Assembly: GCA_000708835.1 (NCBI GenBank)
Contig: DF236996.1
Coordinates: 1-28,568 of the forward strand
Length of the DNA: 28,568 nt
Direction: 5' to 3'
Source: Klebsormidium nitens
Taxonomy: Eukaryota; Streptophyta; Klebsormidiophyceae; Klebsormidiales; Klebsormidiaceae
Below are positions 10,267 to 21,600 of this stretch, one piece after another; the first letter of the stretch is position 1, and every line of letters begins with the position of its first letter. Both the position numbers and the translations under genes were made by a program. The notes under the pieces were generated by a model. It saw only the letters and a list, made by a program, of their open reading frames with translations. It did no database searches and was not told the DNA's origin.

Positions 10267-12165
10267 ACTGACCCAAAGAGATGGCAACAAAAAGTCGGAG
10301 TAGCCCTGGATCTCTGTCCTCAGGTGCCACTGATGCATCGCTGCTCTGTAGATTTAAATACTGGGCCAGCCTGGCCGTGACGAGCAAGCAAGGCTGTCGA
10401 TACCGTTAGCACCTCGGTACGTTAAGTGGACGAGGAATCAAGAGACACACACTCGATGTACCGACTTTAATTGCGTGTACTCCGAACCCTCGACATCATG
10501 CACGGTGCTAGTCCTTCTCAGAAGGATGACGTAACAGCATTACATATTCGAAGCGGCCTGATCACGTGTCGCTTGAGGTCACTACGTTCATTTGCAGATC
10601 GTGAGCAGTAGTGGAGTCCGTTAAGATGCCCCATCATTACAGACTTATGCTGACGAGGTAACGCTGCTTCTGTCCCGTCGAATGACGCTTACGGGTACAT
10701 CGGTCGGACGGGTCAGACCATGCTCTCAAAGTATATCATGTGTCTACCGCAATTTCATGATGAGCCGGCTCGCGCTCCTCTTCCACTATGTCATCATCAT
10801 GGTGCGCATTGACATCTGCAGCTGCCCATGAGTCTGGTTTTGTATGTTTCATCACATATTTTCAGTCCTTTGTGAAAAGGACACGCTCTTATAGGTCCAC
10901 CTAGGTCCAATAGCACTCCGTCTGCATGCTCAGGCTGTCGCGGCAAACGCTTTTGTTTCAACTTTACATATGCTGGCTTTCAACATGAGCTTCATTTGAG
11001 CACTGGGCAATTATAGCCTGGTTTTTCTTGATCGACTCCGACTCTGACTTTGAGTGACTCCGACGCATGCCTAGGTGGCATGGATGCCTTTCTACGAAAT
11101 CAGATTGAACGTCTGTATGCGTTAGGACTGAGCCTGCTCAGGCCGCATCTCCTGTACAAGAGAATATTTGCCAGCAGCGGAACGTAGCTGTCATCAATGA
11201 TGAACCTGAGCTCATTGCGGGGGACCTTGTCCACACGAAATAGGCGGGCGCAGCTAGCCTAGGTGTCACGGCCCTGATTGCGGGACGGGGACATATTCCA
11301 CGGCCTTTGAACAGTCGAAAAGAAAACAGAAATTGCATACTTTGAAGGCATGCCATGAGATTTGATCCATCTCTTTCGAATCACAGATTTCTAATTAGTG
11401 ACTTTTACCTTCCTTGAGGTCCGTCTTTCAGGCCTGCCTTCGGGAAACTACCCAGAACGATGTTGCTCCAAAAGGTTCGGAGCCTGATTTCAAGTGTTTA
11501 GCCTAGTCACGTTAGACCAACAATGGATTCTACCACGACCGATGTTGTAGGTCACATGTGGCTTTATAGACGACTGATCTTAGGACATCATGCTAAATAG
11601 GCTGCTACTACTATAGTCCATAGGGCTTTCTGAGTGGGAGTCTGCCAGCCTACTACTACAGTCCATGGGGCTGTCTATGTGGAGTCCGCTGACGCCCTTG
11701 AACACTTCGAGCCCTGAAAGTCCGTTTCAAGTGTAGCTGAGCACACACACTCTGCAAATCGCAAATTATACCTCTGGCTGCCAATTCCCGCCCCGCCCTA
11801 CTCAACCTCAATTGACAATTGGTAGATGCAAAGACATTATTGTTTCTGTCAGTCCTCTTCGACGAGCCACTATACCTTGAAAGCGAGAGTTGATCCAGGT
11901 TGCGAGCAGGCAACGAACATACTTAATTCTTCTAAGCCTCAGAGGGCGGTAGCTAAAGTACCAGAGTAGGCCGTGACAATATACAGCCAGTATGTCAAGT
12001 TACACACCAAACGCGTCGCTCTGGATGGAGGCGGTGCAACAGGGACTGCCGGCGTGGCAGGCACCACTTGAGTCGCCGTTGTTGAGCATTTCCCCGCATC
12101 TCTAGTTAGACAGCACGGCGCTGCGGCAGGGGCTGCTAGCACACCCAGGGTTTGCGGGTTTGGGG
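10267..12165. other. Intergenic stretch between WDR11 and the GH27 remnant
   Basis: I see no convincing gene on either strand in these 1.9 kb; open frames are short and unlike any family I know. The WDR11 3' UTR and poly(A) site should lie in the first few hundred bases, but I cannot point to a site. One short tandem duplication is present at about 11601-11692: two 45-bp copies sharing 'ctactacta...agtccat.ggg', with 'agtcc' at 11615 and 11660. A low-complexity 'gactccgactctgactttgagtgactccgac' tract lies near 11034-11064. Confidence 0.5.
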
Positions 12166-14618
12166 TTAGCGCGGGTGCGAGTGCGGGCATGGGGTTTCGC
12201 GGGTGTGGGCCTGGGGCCGGGGAATCATTTGCGGGCGACTGTTTGCGGGGGGAGGGGGTAGCATGAGCAGAATGTACGGCTGCGGTGCCTCGAGGATCGT
12301 GCCTGGTTCCAGCCGGACCAGGATGACGTCAAACGGGGCGATGGGGCCGAGCGCGATGATGCCAGTGTCGTAGTTGGGATAGAACACGCGCTGCAGCCAA
12401 ACAAATCAACGGATTTGCGAGACAGTGCGGAGCACGTCACTGTAAGGTAGCAGGTCTTCGAAGTTGAGGCAAGCGGGTCGCTCTTTCTGCTCTTTGACGT
12501 TGTCTTCAGTCGCTGGATGGACCTTCACTTCTTTGCCATTCCGATCGGCCCAATGTTCGGCTGAGCCGGATTCTCAGGGCTGGGGGGCGGCAAGCGACAA
12601 ATTTGGTCCAGCGCGAGCCGAATCTGAGAGCTTGCTGTAGACAAAGACAATCTGACGGGACGTCAAAAAAGTCAAGAAAGAGAGCGTCTTCTCAGGAGAC
12701 ATTCGGAACGCCCTCAGAAAGTCGAAGATCGACCAGTTTGAGGCCTTGTTTATATAGCAAGCGCCAAGCGAAGGCGATGTTATGGAGCGAAATCTTCTGC
12801 CAGTCGTAGAAAACACTAGAAACTCTCCCTACCTGCCAACAATACCGAGCGATGACCCGAGCCCCGGGGGGAACGTCCATATCCGCCCAGGCGGCGGTTA
12901 TGCTGACCGATTCGAAAGAAGAACGATGAGATGATTGCCTGAGCGTGCAAACCGGCCCACACCTGCAAAACGAAAGTGCTTGTCATGCTTCTGTCCCAAT
13001 GGCCCAGTGGAGTAATATCGGCTCCTTGCAATCGCAAAGACAATCGCTTCTTGTTTTCTATCGTCCCTGCTGACTCGAGAGAGTTAGGGGGTGCCGCTGC
13101 ACTGGCCACTTTTCGACTTCTGGAAAAAGAACAGAACAGAGGGTTTTCCAATCGATTGGACGGCTTGAATGCTGGAGCGAAGCTCTGGGTCCCAGTCTTC
13201 GAAGCCTTCACAGGCTGACCACTCCGTCTCTAACACTCCGCGTCTAACACTCCGCGTCGTTCTCTTCAGTCGAGTATCTTCACCTGCCTGTCTGCGGAGC
13301 CGCCGACTCAAAGAACGTGAACCGGCGAAGCCTTATGGCAGGGGGTAAGAAAGATGCTAAAGCCAATTCTGAGCCGAAGTATCAATCAGAAAAGCAAACA
13401 AACGAGAAGTTCTTCAACGATGCGCCACTAGTACTCTCTATTAGCCGAAGTCTTCCCCGAACCTCTCAACTTAAGCTCCAATGAGTTGTGCAAACGCTCG
13501 GTGGTCTGTGCTCTAACTTCTGCAGATTTTGGAGCGCCCCAGCCTCTTTTTAAAAGAGCCAAAAGGCGAGTCGGAGCCTCAGCCCCTCACCTCAAGCTCC
13601 GACGAACTTTCAAGCCTGATCTGTGCTTCTAAAAACAAACGACCGAGACACTCCTCAAAGGCAGCCTCCTTTCACCAACCCCTCCCCTAGAACCACGAAC
13701 GGTGCACGGGTTAATTGTTCTGTTCTTCTAAATGCTCTAAACTGTCTTTCAAAAAAGCCAAAAAGAGACGAGCTCGTGCACCAACCCACCTCTAGCCTCG
13801 ACAACTTGTCCATGCGCACAGTCCCTACGCGCCCTGGCTGTCAAAGCAACGCCGTAAACCTCTCAAACCTCAGTTTCGCAAGTTCAGGATCGTGAAAACG
13901 CAAAGGCAAACGTTTGCACGAACCCCTCACCTGAAGCTCAGACGAGATGTGAACGCGCACGGTCGCGTGCGCGCCCTGCTTGTTCTGGTTGACGTCGATC
14001 ACCTCCTTGTCGCTGAAGAGGGCGTCCGTTTCCGTGGTCAGGTTGACCAGGTCTGTTTTCCAAGAACAGGGGCAACTGCGGGACGGAAAGGCATAGCAAA
14101 ACCGGTGTCAAATGTACGTCCGATTATTTAAGGACAGCCTTGGGAAGCTTCGTTTATACGACAGCAGCCCAAAACGGGCTTTGAATGAACATGTCAGAGC
14201 CGGTTCGTTGATTGCGGCCATCTTCCCCGCCTTCAAAGGGTTTGACAAGCAGGAGCGGTTGAAACGGGCAACTTAGGCCGGAAATTTTGCAACATGCTCG
14301 CCTGCCCTTTGGGCGATCCGCACCTCAAAAGCCCGGAGCTGCGAATAGGTGAAAGAGGAAGTCCAGGTTGCTTGACCAAAATCCTAATTGGAACATCTTT
14401 GTAAAAAGGAACCTCGCTTGCCCCGCTCAAAAGACCCTTGCCATCCTCAGAAGATCAGCTGCAAACACTCAATCCTTATTGTGACAAGGCATAGAGCGAG
14501 TGCAGACCTTACTCTGACGATCGCCCACACGCTAAAGTGGCCCTTCACTTCCTCAAAGGTCAAATCCCGTTCCCGATCTCAAAGCACGTTGGCGTCGTCT
14601 GATCCTGGCATTTTTAAC
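12166..14618 (-). pseudogene. Glycoside hydrolase 27 (alpha-galactosidase-like) remnant, 3' half
   Basis: GH27 enzymes release terminal alpha-galactose by a retaining mechanism. Four exon-like blocks on the minus strand match the end of the catalytic barrel and the C-terminal beta domain. 14618-14513: EIGNG then LTFEEVKGHFSVWAIVR, like the family's LEVGNG..T..EY..HFSLWA. 14052-13931, intact: NLTTETDALFSDKEVIDVNQ, like the family's ILSNKEVIAVNQD. 12962-12833: VWAG, LIVLLSNRS and SVSITAAWADMDVPP in three different frames. 12390-12166, intact: YDTGIIALGPIAPFDVILVRLEP, like TGSFTA.VPPHGVVLLRLTP, then a Pro-rich tail. Splice sites flanking the blocks look canonical. The first block needs two compensating indels and meets TGA in the other frame; the third block needs two shifts. 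A short APLLLGCD-type exon is expected between blocks 1 and 2; only a degenerate match at about 14325-14345 is seen. The N-terminal barrel (GWNSW, DDCW, KYDNC) was not found upstream. Homology is strong; pseudogene status assumes the indels are not assembly errors. Confidence 0.7.
13455..13990 (-). repeat. Five degenerate copies of a GH27 donor junction
   Basis: The junction at the end of the intact GH27 exon (donor at 13930-13929, minus strand) is the first of about five related segments. On the plus strand they start near 13921, 13783, 13678, 13581 and 13460 with variants of 'aacccctcacctgaagctc', so spacing is 97-138 nt. The 13783 copy extends through 'gcgcacagtccctacgcgccctg', matching 'gcgcacggtcgcgtgcgcgccctg' in the exon, which shows that exon sequence was copied into the intron. 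On the minus strand the 13581 copy still offers GTGAGG and the 13783 copy GTGGGT; the other two have lost the donor. Confidence 0.65.
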
Positions 14619-16449
14619 CTGCACGAAAACACCATGTATGAAGCTCACGTCGACACTGCAAAGCAGGTAGCTGGCCCTATGCAAAAGTGACCCTCGCAAA
14701 ATAATCCGATATAAAACAGATGTACCCACTTTTCGATCCATGCGGCTAACTTTTCGACTAGCAGTCACCATCGACTTATAGTAGTAAGCTCTTCGTTCGT
14801 CGAAGTTTCGAAAAGCTGGGAACCATGAAAAGCTGGGACTCCTGATATCCTCCATTCCGGCAAAGATTGAATCAGTAGGGACTCCAGACGTTTGCAAAGC
14901 GGTCGGCTCTTATGAAGCGGACATTCAATTCTGCTTCGCCACAAGATAGTTCCCTGCTTAGTCAACCAGAATCACAAGGATCCTTGTAAAAGTACAAGTT
15001 GAGAAGTACGTCAGGTGTTTTTGAACAGTACGGCACTTTGCGCTTCTACTTAGTGTTGGACAACCTACCAACAGCATCTTGCAGAACTTGGTAGAGCCTA
15101 AGAATGACTGTGACATATTGCAACTATGTACCGCCTTCCGGGCACCCGGGGAAGGTCTACCAATACACAGGATCAAATGCAAAGATCCTCAGACAAACTC
15201 TCATCGGGGAGAATTGAATCTGGAACATGACATCTGCTCTGGGTATCTTTGTATTCAGCCATTTACATCAGCGTCCATAACTATATCTTCCCTTATATAC
15301 AAACGAGCTGCTTAGTGTTCATGACGTACCACAAAAATATGCACCCCTTAGTCAAAACCATGCGGGGAATACTGATAGGCACGACTTCCTCCGCACAGTC
15401 AGTCTTTCTTTCAACACTTGAGGGAGTGCATTGGGAAGAAGGTCAGACGACGGGCAAAAGTGCCTTACTCTGAGGATGCATAGATCCTAACGTTGAGCCC
15501 CTTGCTGTATATTCAGTCCCTAAGCGCCTTCATTGGCGATGTATCGGCTATCAGGCCCACCTGCAGCCGCCTTCCCATGTCTAGTCTTTCAGCATCTGGC
15601 GGTCGTCAAAGCAAACCCAGTCATAACCTGCTTGACTTTATCCAATCGCAACAGGTGCGTCCGCAGACTGCCGGATGACGGTTTTATTAGCCGGGGAAGT
15701 GGACTGATTCCAGGGGTTCCACCTGGCAAGGAGAGGCGGGAAATTGTTAATCACAGGCTTGGGTAGGCATTCATGCATGGCATAACCTAGTTCATTTGAA
15801 GCAAATGTTTCTGACCAATACCAGGGCAGACCACATTTCCATGGTCTCTCTTAGGTGAGGGGTTAGCTGAGAACCCTGCCGATTGCATAAGATGGTCGAG
15901 CTTAGTGAGGTTCCGGGTAGTAATAACAGGCATGAGCGGCAAACGCATTAGGCCGTTCATCAGTTGCTTGAAGTAACGCTCACTACATGTGCAGTGGTTT
16001 TGTTGGCGACGTGCTCGAAGAATTGACAATCCGCAGCCCCTCATCAAAGTGTGGGGAGGCAGCCTCTTTAACCTCCACCAAGATTAGAGCCTTCACCATG
16101 GTTACATCTTTCACCAGCAGAGGCGTGTGATTGACCGGTTTGCGAAAGGAAGACCAGTTAAGCCTTCAGAATCCTACAGAACCTTGGCATCTGACAGCCA
16201 GTCAAGAAGCAAAGCAAGAGGAATGTTTGCTGAGAGCACATGAGTGGTGTGATCTCGGCGGTCTCTGTACGGGCTCTCAATTGCCCCCCGTCATTCAACT
16301 TCTGCCGCTGATGATCGGACTGCCCCAGCCATGATACAGGGCAATAGCTTTCAGACACCGGCCAGACCAACCCAGTGTTGGGCAACTTTCTCCATACTCG
16401 CGGATGATGCTTACCCTAGTGATTGCAACTTCCGTGTTGACCATTGCCT
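14619..16449. other. No recognised gene
   Basis: This is the region where the N-terminal exons of the GH27 gene would lie on the minus strand. I searched by eye for GWNSW, DDCW, KYDNC and GNSWR-type motifs on that strand and found none. Open frames are short (up to about 114 codons) with unconvincing composition. No tRNA, rRNA or transposon signature was noticed. Confidence 0.4.
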
Positions 16450-16860
16450 TCATCGCTGCTCTGCGTCCGGCTCACGTTCAGGATAGGGAGGGGGGGTCTG
16501 TTGGCCTGGGACATGGCGCTGCAGAACCCGTTCAAGAAACGCTGTGGTAACTTTCTCGGCTTCAGGAGAACAAAAGATTGGGGCAAGAACGCCCCGCATG
16601 ATCTCGCTCCCGCATCGCTGCGCCATCTCTCGCGCGACTTCCTGCCAGGGCACCCATCTGCCGCGGATATAGACTGATCCTTCTGGGATTGACTCAGTTG
16701 TTGCGTGGGCAGGCCCCAGGTGTTGCGCAGGGGGTTCGCGGATGCCCTGTCCCGCGAGCGCGCCACCCGCATTTGTGATTGTCTTCGCACGCTTTCTGTC
16801 GCTCGCCTCCTTTCCTTCTTCGTCGCTGCCTGTGCCCTCCTCAGCACTTCTTTTCCCCAT
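16450..16860 (-). CDS. Hypothetical protein, 136 aa, single exon
   Basis: This is an uninterrupted reading frame from ATG at 16860 to a stop at 16450. I do not recognise the family. The first 35 residues are charged and disordered-looking (MGKRSAEEGTGSDEEGKEAS) and end in a basic DRKRAK cluster that could be a nuclear localisation signal. A compact middle part contains GSVYIRGRWVPWQEVAREMA and a helical FLERVLQRH segment. The tail is Pro/Glu-rich. The GC-rich composition resembles the coding exons of WDR11 more than nearby intergenic DNA, which favours a real gene. It stands alone, with no visible partner exon; it could be one exon of a longer gene or a fragment of a mobile element. Confidence 0.45.
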   Translation of the reverse strand: MGKRSAEEGTGSDEEGKEASDRKRAKTITNAGGALAGQGIREPPAQHLGPAHATTESIPEGSVYIRGRWVPWQEVAREMAQRCGSEIMRGVLAPIFCSPEAEKVTTAFLERVLQRHVPGQQTPPPYPEREPDAEQR

Positions 16861-18681
16861 AGCTACCCGCGTCTTCCTGTGCCGTGCAGCTGGTCAGGGC
16901 GGCGAGGTCGGGGGAGGGGCAGGGGATGGGTCAGGGCTTGGCCTTCTTTGAATCTCCTCACCCTTTGGGTCCACCAGAAACGCCTTTAGCCGTGCACCGG
17001 CGCGCTGGTTGACAGAGCAAGAACAGCTGGTCCCAACATTATTCGTAGATTCTGTACACAGTACACAAATCTTGCAACCATGCCTCTGTTGCTGGAAAGT
17101 GTACTGTTACAACGTGAAAAGTTCTTCCTGTGTGCTCACTGATTGATGCACGCAATGTTGCTGCTATCAGATCAGAAAAACAAGCAGGACTTCGGGGCTG
17201 CATTCGGGCACAAAGCTGTGCACAATATGGTCAGGATTGTGGAAAATACTCATCAAACTCTTCCCCTAGCTTGTGGTGACGGCCTTGCTTGATTTTGATG
17301 TCTCTGTCAAGAAGAGGTCTGCCTCCTTTACTGTCAGTGTCATGCTGCTGCCTCATGCAGTGTCACTTCCTTAACTGCACTCTGCATTTCTGCATTGCGA
17401 AAACGTCGAAAAATGTGAACAAGCTTCTCAAAGCGATCGCATCTATCGACGGCTGTGAACAGACAAATACATCCATACTGCTGACATGGCAGAATCCAAT
17501 CAGACCATGGGAATCTGCTTTCAAAAAGTTGTGTGTTCACACTCCTGTCTGGCATGAACCTCCGTCCGCTGGCCTGGTTAAGTAATTTTTGGCGTACCGG
17601 GCGCAGTCCGGGCATCCAACGGTGAAATCGTTCTATTTTCTAAGATCGGACGGTACGCCGATTGCCTTTGCTGAACAGAAGGCTGAGTCCATCCCCGCCT
17701 AAAGGTCGCAGAAAGGAGGGACAGCGCCCGAAAGTGGTGAAGTCCAAAATTGTTATTTTGCCCAGCACCTCAGACTGGCCGCCATGGCTGCCGACATGGC
17801 TGAAATGAGCTGGGAGCAGCACCCATGACCAAAATTTCTCAAACCCAACGGCAACCTGAAGCTATGTGCAACCTATAAATTGAATACCAGCTGCTTTCAA
17901 AGGTAAATTTGATGCACATTCTCCCCCCAAATCCAAAATGTGCCTTTCAACCCTAAAAGGAGCCTCGGAGGCGCAATGGAGGTTTTGTTGAAAGTCGCCG
18001 GGGCAACTATACATCAAATTTTGCAATCTCAACGGCAAGACTGCTCTACAAAAAGCAATCCTAGCTTGCTGAAATGCAAAGTTTGTGGAGAAAGACCTTC
18101 TACTCTCCCCCCACAGCCCGTCCCTGCCTCCTCAAGCCCTGAGCACAAGGCAGCCATTGCGGCAGTCTTCTGCTTCAAATTACTGGCTGTAGGTGTTCCG
18201 GTTTAGGCCTTGACTTCCGGGACTTTGGTTTTACTGAGCACTTTGTCAGTCTTGGGCAACCGCTGAAAGTGCCCGGGGATTCAGCGGAAGTGACCGTCGA
18301 TGTCACTTCCTCTGGTTCTGAACCGTCCGATGCACATATTTATCTGAACATTCTAGGGGACAAGAAGTTTATGCCAGACAGGACACTGGTGGGCCTGCTT
18401 GGGCGCTTGCGGCTTGATCATGATTTTGCAGATTCCAGAGCTTCAAAGTTCCAACTGCACAAGAAAGGTTCAGTGTGCAGCGAACATAAAACAGGTGCCC
18501 ACATGCGCAGGACCAGGAATCAAGCAGACCATTGGCATCAGACATTCTCCAGCTCTCTCTCAGCTCCACAAGGTGTCAAGCAAGGGCCTGTTACGTCTTT
18601 TGATTCAAGTTCTGCGGCGGTTGTTTTTGTTGGGGACCTGGGTTTTGAAACAAAAGAAGGTGCCATCAGAGACCAGGAACG
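16861..18681. other. Intergenic region upstream of MRT4
   Basis: No gene could be supported. It should contain the promoter and 5' UTR of MRT4. The open frames that overlap the MRT4 start (for example from 18269 and 18399) are out of frame with it. A short inverted pair, 'ggcgtacc' near 17591 and 'ggtacgcc' near 17652, is too small to interpret. No TATA box or other defined promoter element could be assigned. Confidence 0.4.
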
Positions 18682-21600
18682 ATGCCAAAGTCTAAGAGAA
18701 ACAAAGTTGGTAAGTGATCTGCGTGGGATTTTGATTGTAATGTGGTCAGGGTGGTATTGGTTGGATCGTCGCTTCGTTTCAGTACTTTATTGTCGGCGAC
18801 TGCTTGCAGGTGGTATGTTGCGAGATGTACCGATAGTTCAAGGGTTTTGGAAAGCGGCGTTTATTTTTCCAAGTACTTCATGTGGTTGTATTGATGCACC
18901 ACCTTCCCATCGAACATATAAACCTGCCTTTTCGTCCATATGTGTGTTTGCCAAAGTGGTACACCATTACCATATAGTTTGAAGCGGCGCCGTTCGTTCT
19001 AACTTTGTCAGGCGACAGCTGCTTGTCAATCAGAAGTGATGTTAAAGTTGCCACATTCTCTGCCATGTTATGTTTCGCAGTGCTGAAAAGTGGTATACGA
19101 GCGTCAGATTGGCGGTTGCCACCGATTCAAGGCTGCTCATTATCTACCCATTTTCACACCGCTTCTTGTCTTGCAGTGACGTTGAGTCAGACGAAGAAGA
19201 AAGGCCGCGAGCAAAAAGAGGGTGTCATTAACAAAGTCCGGGCATGCTTTGACGAGTATTCGTCAATGTATGTGTTCCGGTATGAAAATATGCGGAACAC
19301 GAAACTGAAGGAGCTGCGTGACCGCTTGGCCAGCAGCAGCAGGTAAGAGCTCCCACCAAGTGTAGCTTGAAGGATGATTTCGCCGTGATCGAGATGGTGG
19401 TGTTCTTGCTGAAATGGCATTCACCTCTAGCCTCCAGATTGCCAGGAACCAGTCAAGTTCTGACCTATCTGACTTGTGAAAGCGGCGAACCGAACAACAG
19501 CGTGTCGTCATATATGGTTCAAATTCAGCCTTGCTCATTTGAAGGAGTATTGTGAGGCTGTGATGCCGTCGAGGTCCCCCTCTCTCGACACCGACTGCTT
19601 TTGTGCATCTGCGCTCTTACAAGACAAATCGTTTTTGATGGACATCTTCCCCTTCCGTAGCTTTGCCTCTCGTGTTCCGTCTGATATCCACTCACCAAAT
19701 GTGGTGACTTTTGAGATAGCAGCGTCAACTAAACCATCGTTTAGGGATGGCTGCTGTCAGCATTTTGAAGTTTGCTGCTAGCCAGTTTGAAGCCTTTAGC
19801 TTATGACGCGCTTTTGAGAGCCGCACGGCTGTTTCACCCCTGTACAACTCTGAAGTACATTCTGGTCCAGTTTATCGCATGCTCTGCTTCGGAAGCTTGT
19901 AGCAAGGTTTTGTGCTGCTCGAAACCAGGCTCCCGGCCGACTTCTTTACTACGCCCGCTGGGAGATCATTGTATCAGACTGCTTTTCTTAGACTTTTCAT
20001 CAGGATAGATAAGCCCAAAGATGGGCGAGCTGTTGGGTTAAGTGTCCGGCGGTGGTGGGGGCTCAAGGCGCAGACAATGATGACGCAACTCGCACCTGAG
20101 ATGTATCATTGAGGAGACAGATTACCTTCTACTCATTCTGAGACTGCGCACTTGAGACCACTTGCGGACATGCAGAACTAGAGCCATGGCCCTGAGCAAA
20201 ACTGCTCCTTACAAACCGGTGTCCTTGCATATGCAAAATTTGGGGCGCATAGTTGCATTGCAATCTTTGGAAGATCATGTGTCCCTTTGCATCTCAACTT
20301 CTGGATATTCCTTAGTCCTTCTTCACGAGACGTTTCATTCCTGGGAGAACAAGTCAGCAGAGCACAATGATGATACCACTCGCACCTGAGACTCGTCTCT
20401 GAGGATAGAACACCTTCTACTCATTCTGAGTGCTCTGCCAACAGTTCCTGTCAAAATGTCTCTCTGCGCTTGGGTGATGCAACCATGGATGCATTATATG
20501 GGGTGGACATACATCTGCAATGACCCTAGAGGTTGCCCGGGACACTGTTCTTTTGCCGTTCTTCTGTTGTTGTATCAGTTTTGTCCTTGCCGTGTGATAT
20601 GCTCGGACTACTTTCTTTTCCAAAACAAGAATTCTTGACGCTGGACATTCATACTTGTTCTGTTCGACTTTGATCGACTCATTTATATCAACTTTTGTTC
20701 TACGCTGAATGCCAAATTGGGCTGCACTTGAGCCGTTGAACGACTATAAGCGTCGCGCCTAGCCCACCTTGAACCTAGGTCGGTCGCCGATCAATATAAT
20801 TTCATAATTACCCTTGTGCCCCAGGAATGTTTTGGTTCTCACTGTCTGTGTATACTGCCCGTACGCGGACCTGGGCACAAGTTCCTGTATGGTTGCTTCT
20901 GCTGCTGGCTCCACTTGCGGGTGGTGTCAAAGTCATGTACTAGTGGCAACGTAGAGCGACAGGTCTCACAGAAACTCATTCTGTCCTTTCTGCCTGGTCT
21001 GCGGAGGTTTACAGAGGTCCTGAGCGCTCCTTCCAAGCTGCTGGATACAGAAGCAGTGTTGCAAGTCATGTCTTGAGCGTGAGCTGGCTGTGCAAAGCAT
21101 AGTCAGTTACGAGCGCAGCTTCTAACGACCGAAAGGCTGACTTGTGCGATGTCTGGCCGTTGCAGGTTCTTTCTGGGGTCGAACAAGGTGCTGCAAGTCG
21201 CCCTTGGCAAAACCGACGCCGAGGAGTATAGGGACGGTGCTCACAAAGCGGCAGAGGTGAGAGGTTCCGTTTTTAGCAGTCTACTGGCCGTTTGCTACTA
21301 GACGGTCGACAGAAGGCGGTGGACTGGATACTTTCACATCAATCGCCGCGCTTAGCAAGCACGTCTGAACGAAATCATCTGCTTGGTTGGTTTTGCTGCT
21401 AAGCTGTTGGAAAGAGGTGTCGGATGTCCCGTCTGGTCGCTTCGCTGACTTAGTTCATTTGGACGGTGAGGGAAAAGCTTCTGCTCAAATCTGCTTTAAC
21501 TATTTCGCGACACCCGTCATATTTGTCATGCTCATTGTCTGTTCGTTTCTGTGCAGCTTGTCAGCGGCAACAGAGGGCTCTTCTTCACCAACTTAAGCAA

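Noticed and set aside
12400-12560. Coding-like minus-strand stretch (PACLNFEDLLPYSDVLRTVS) upstream of the last GH27 exon
   Set aside because: It lies within the proposed intron, ends at an in-frame stop before the acceptor and matches no GH27 segment. It may be an old exon or chance.
17585-17665. Inverted pair 'ggcgtacc'/'ggtacgcc' as a possible mobile-element end or hairpin
   Set aside because: Eight-base arms 50 bases apart are common by chance, with no target-site duplication or transposase nearby.
18269-18982. 237-codon plus-strand ORF over the MRT4 start
   Set aside because: It is out of frame with MRT4, runs through the MRT4 exon 1 donor and has no recognisable domain.
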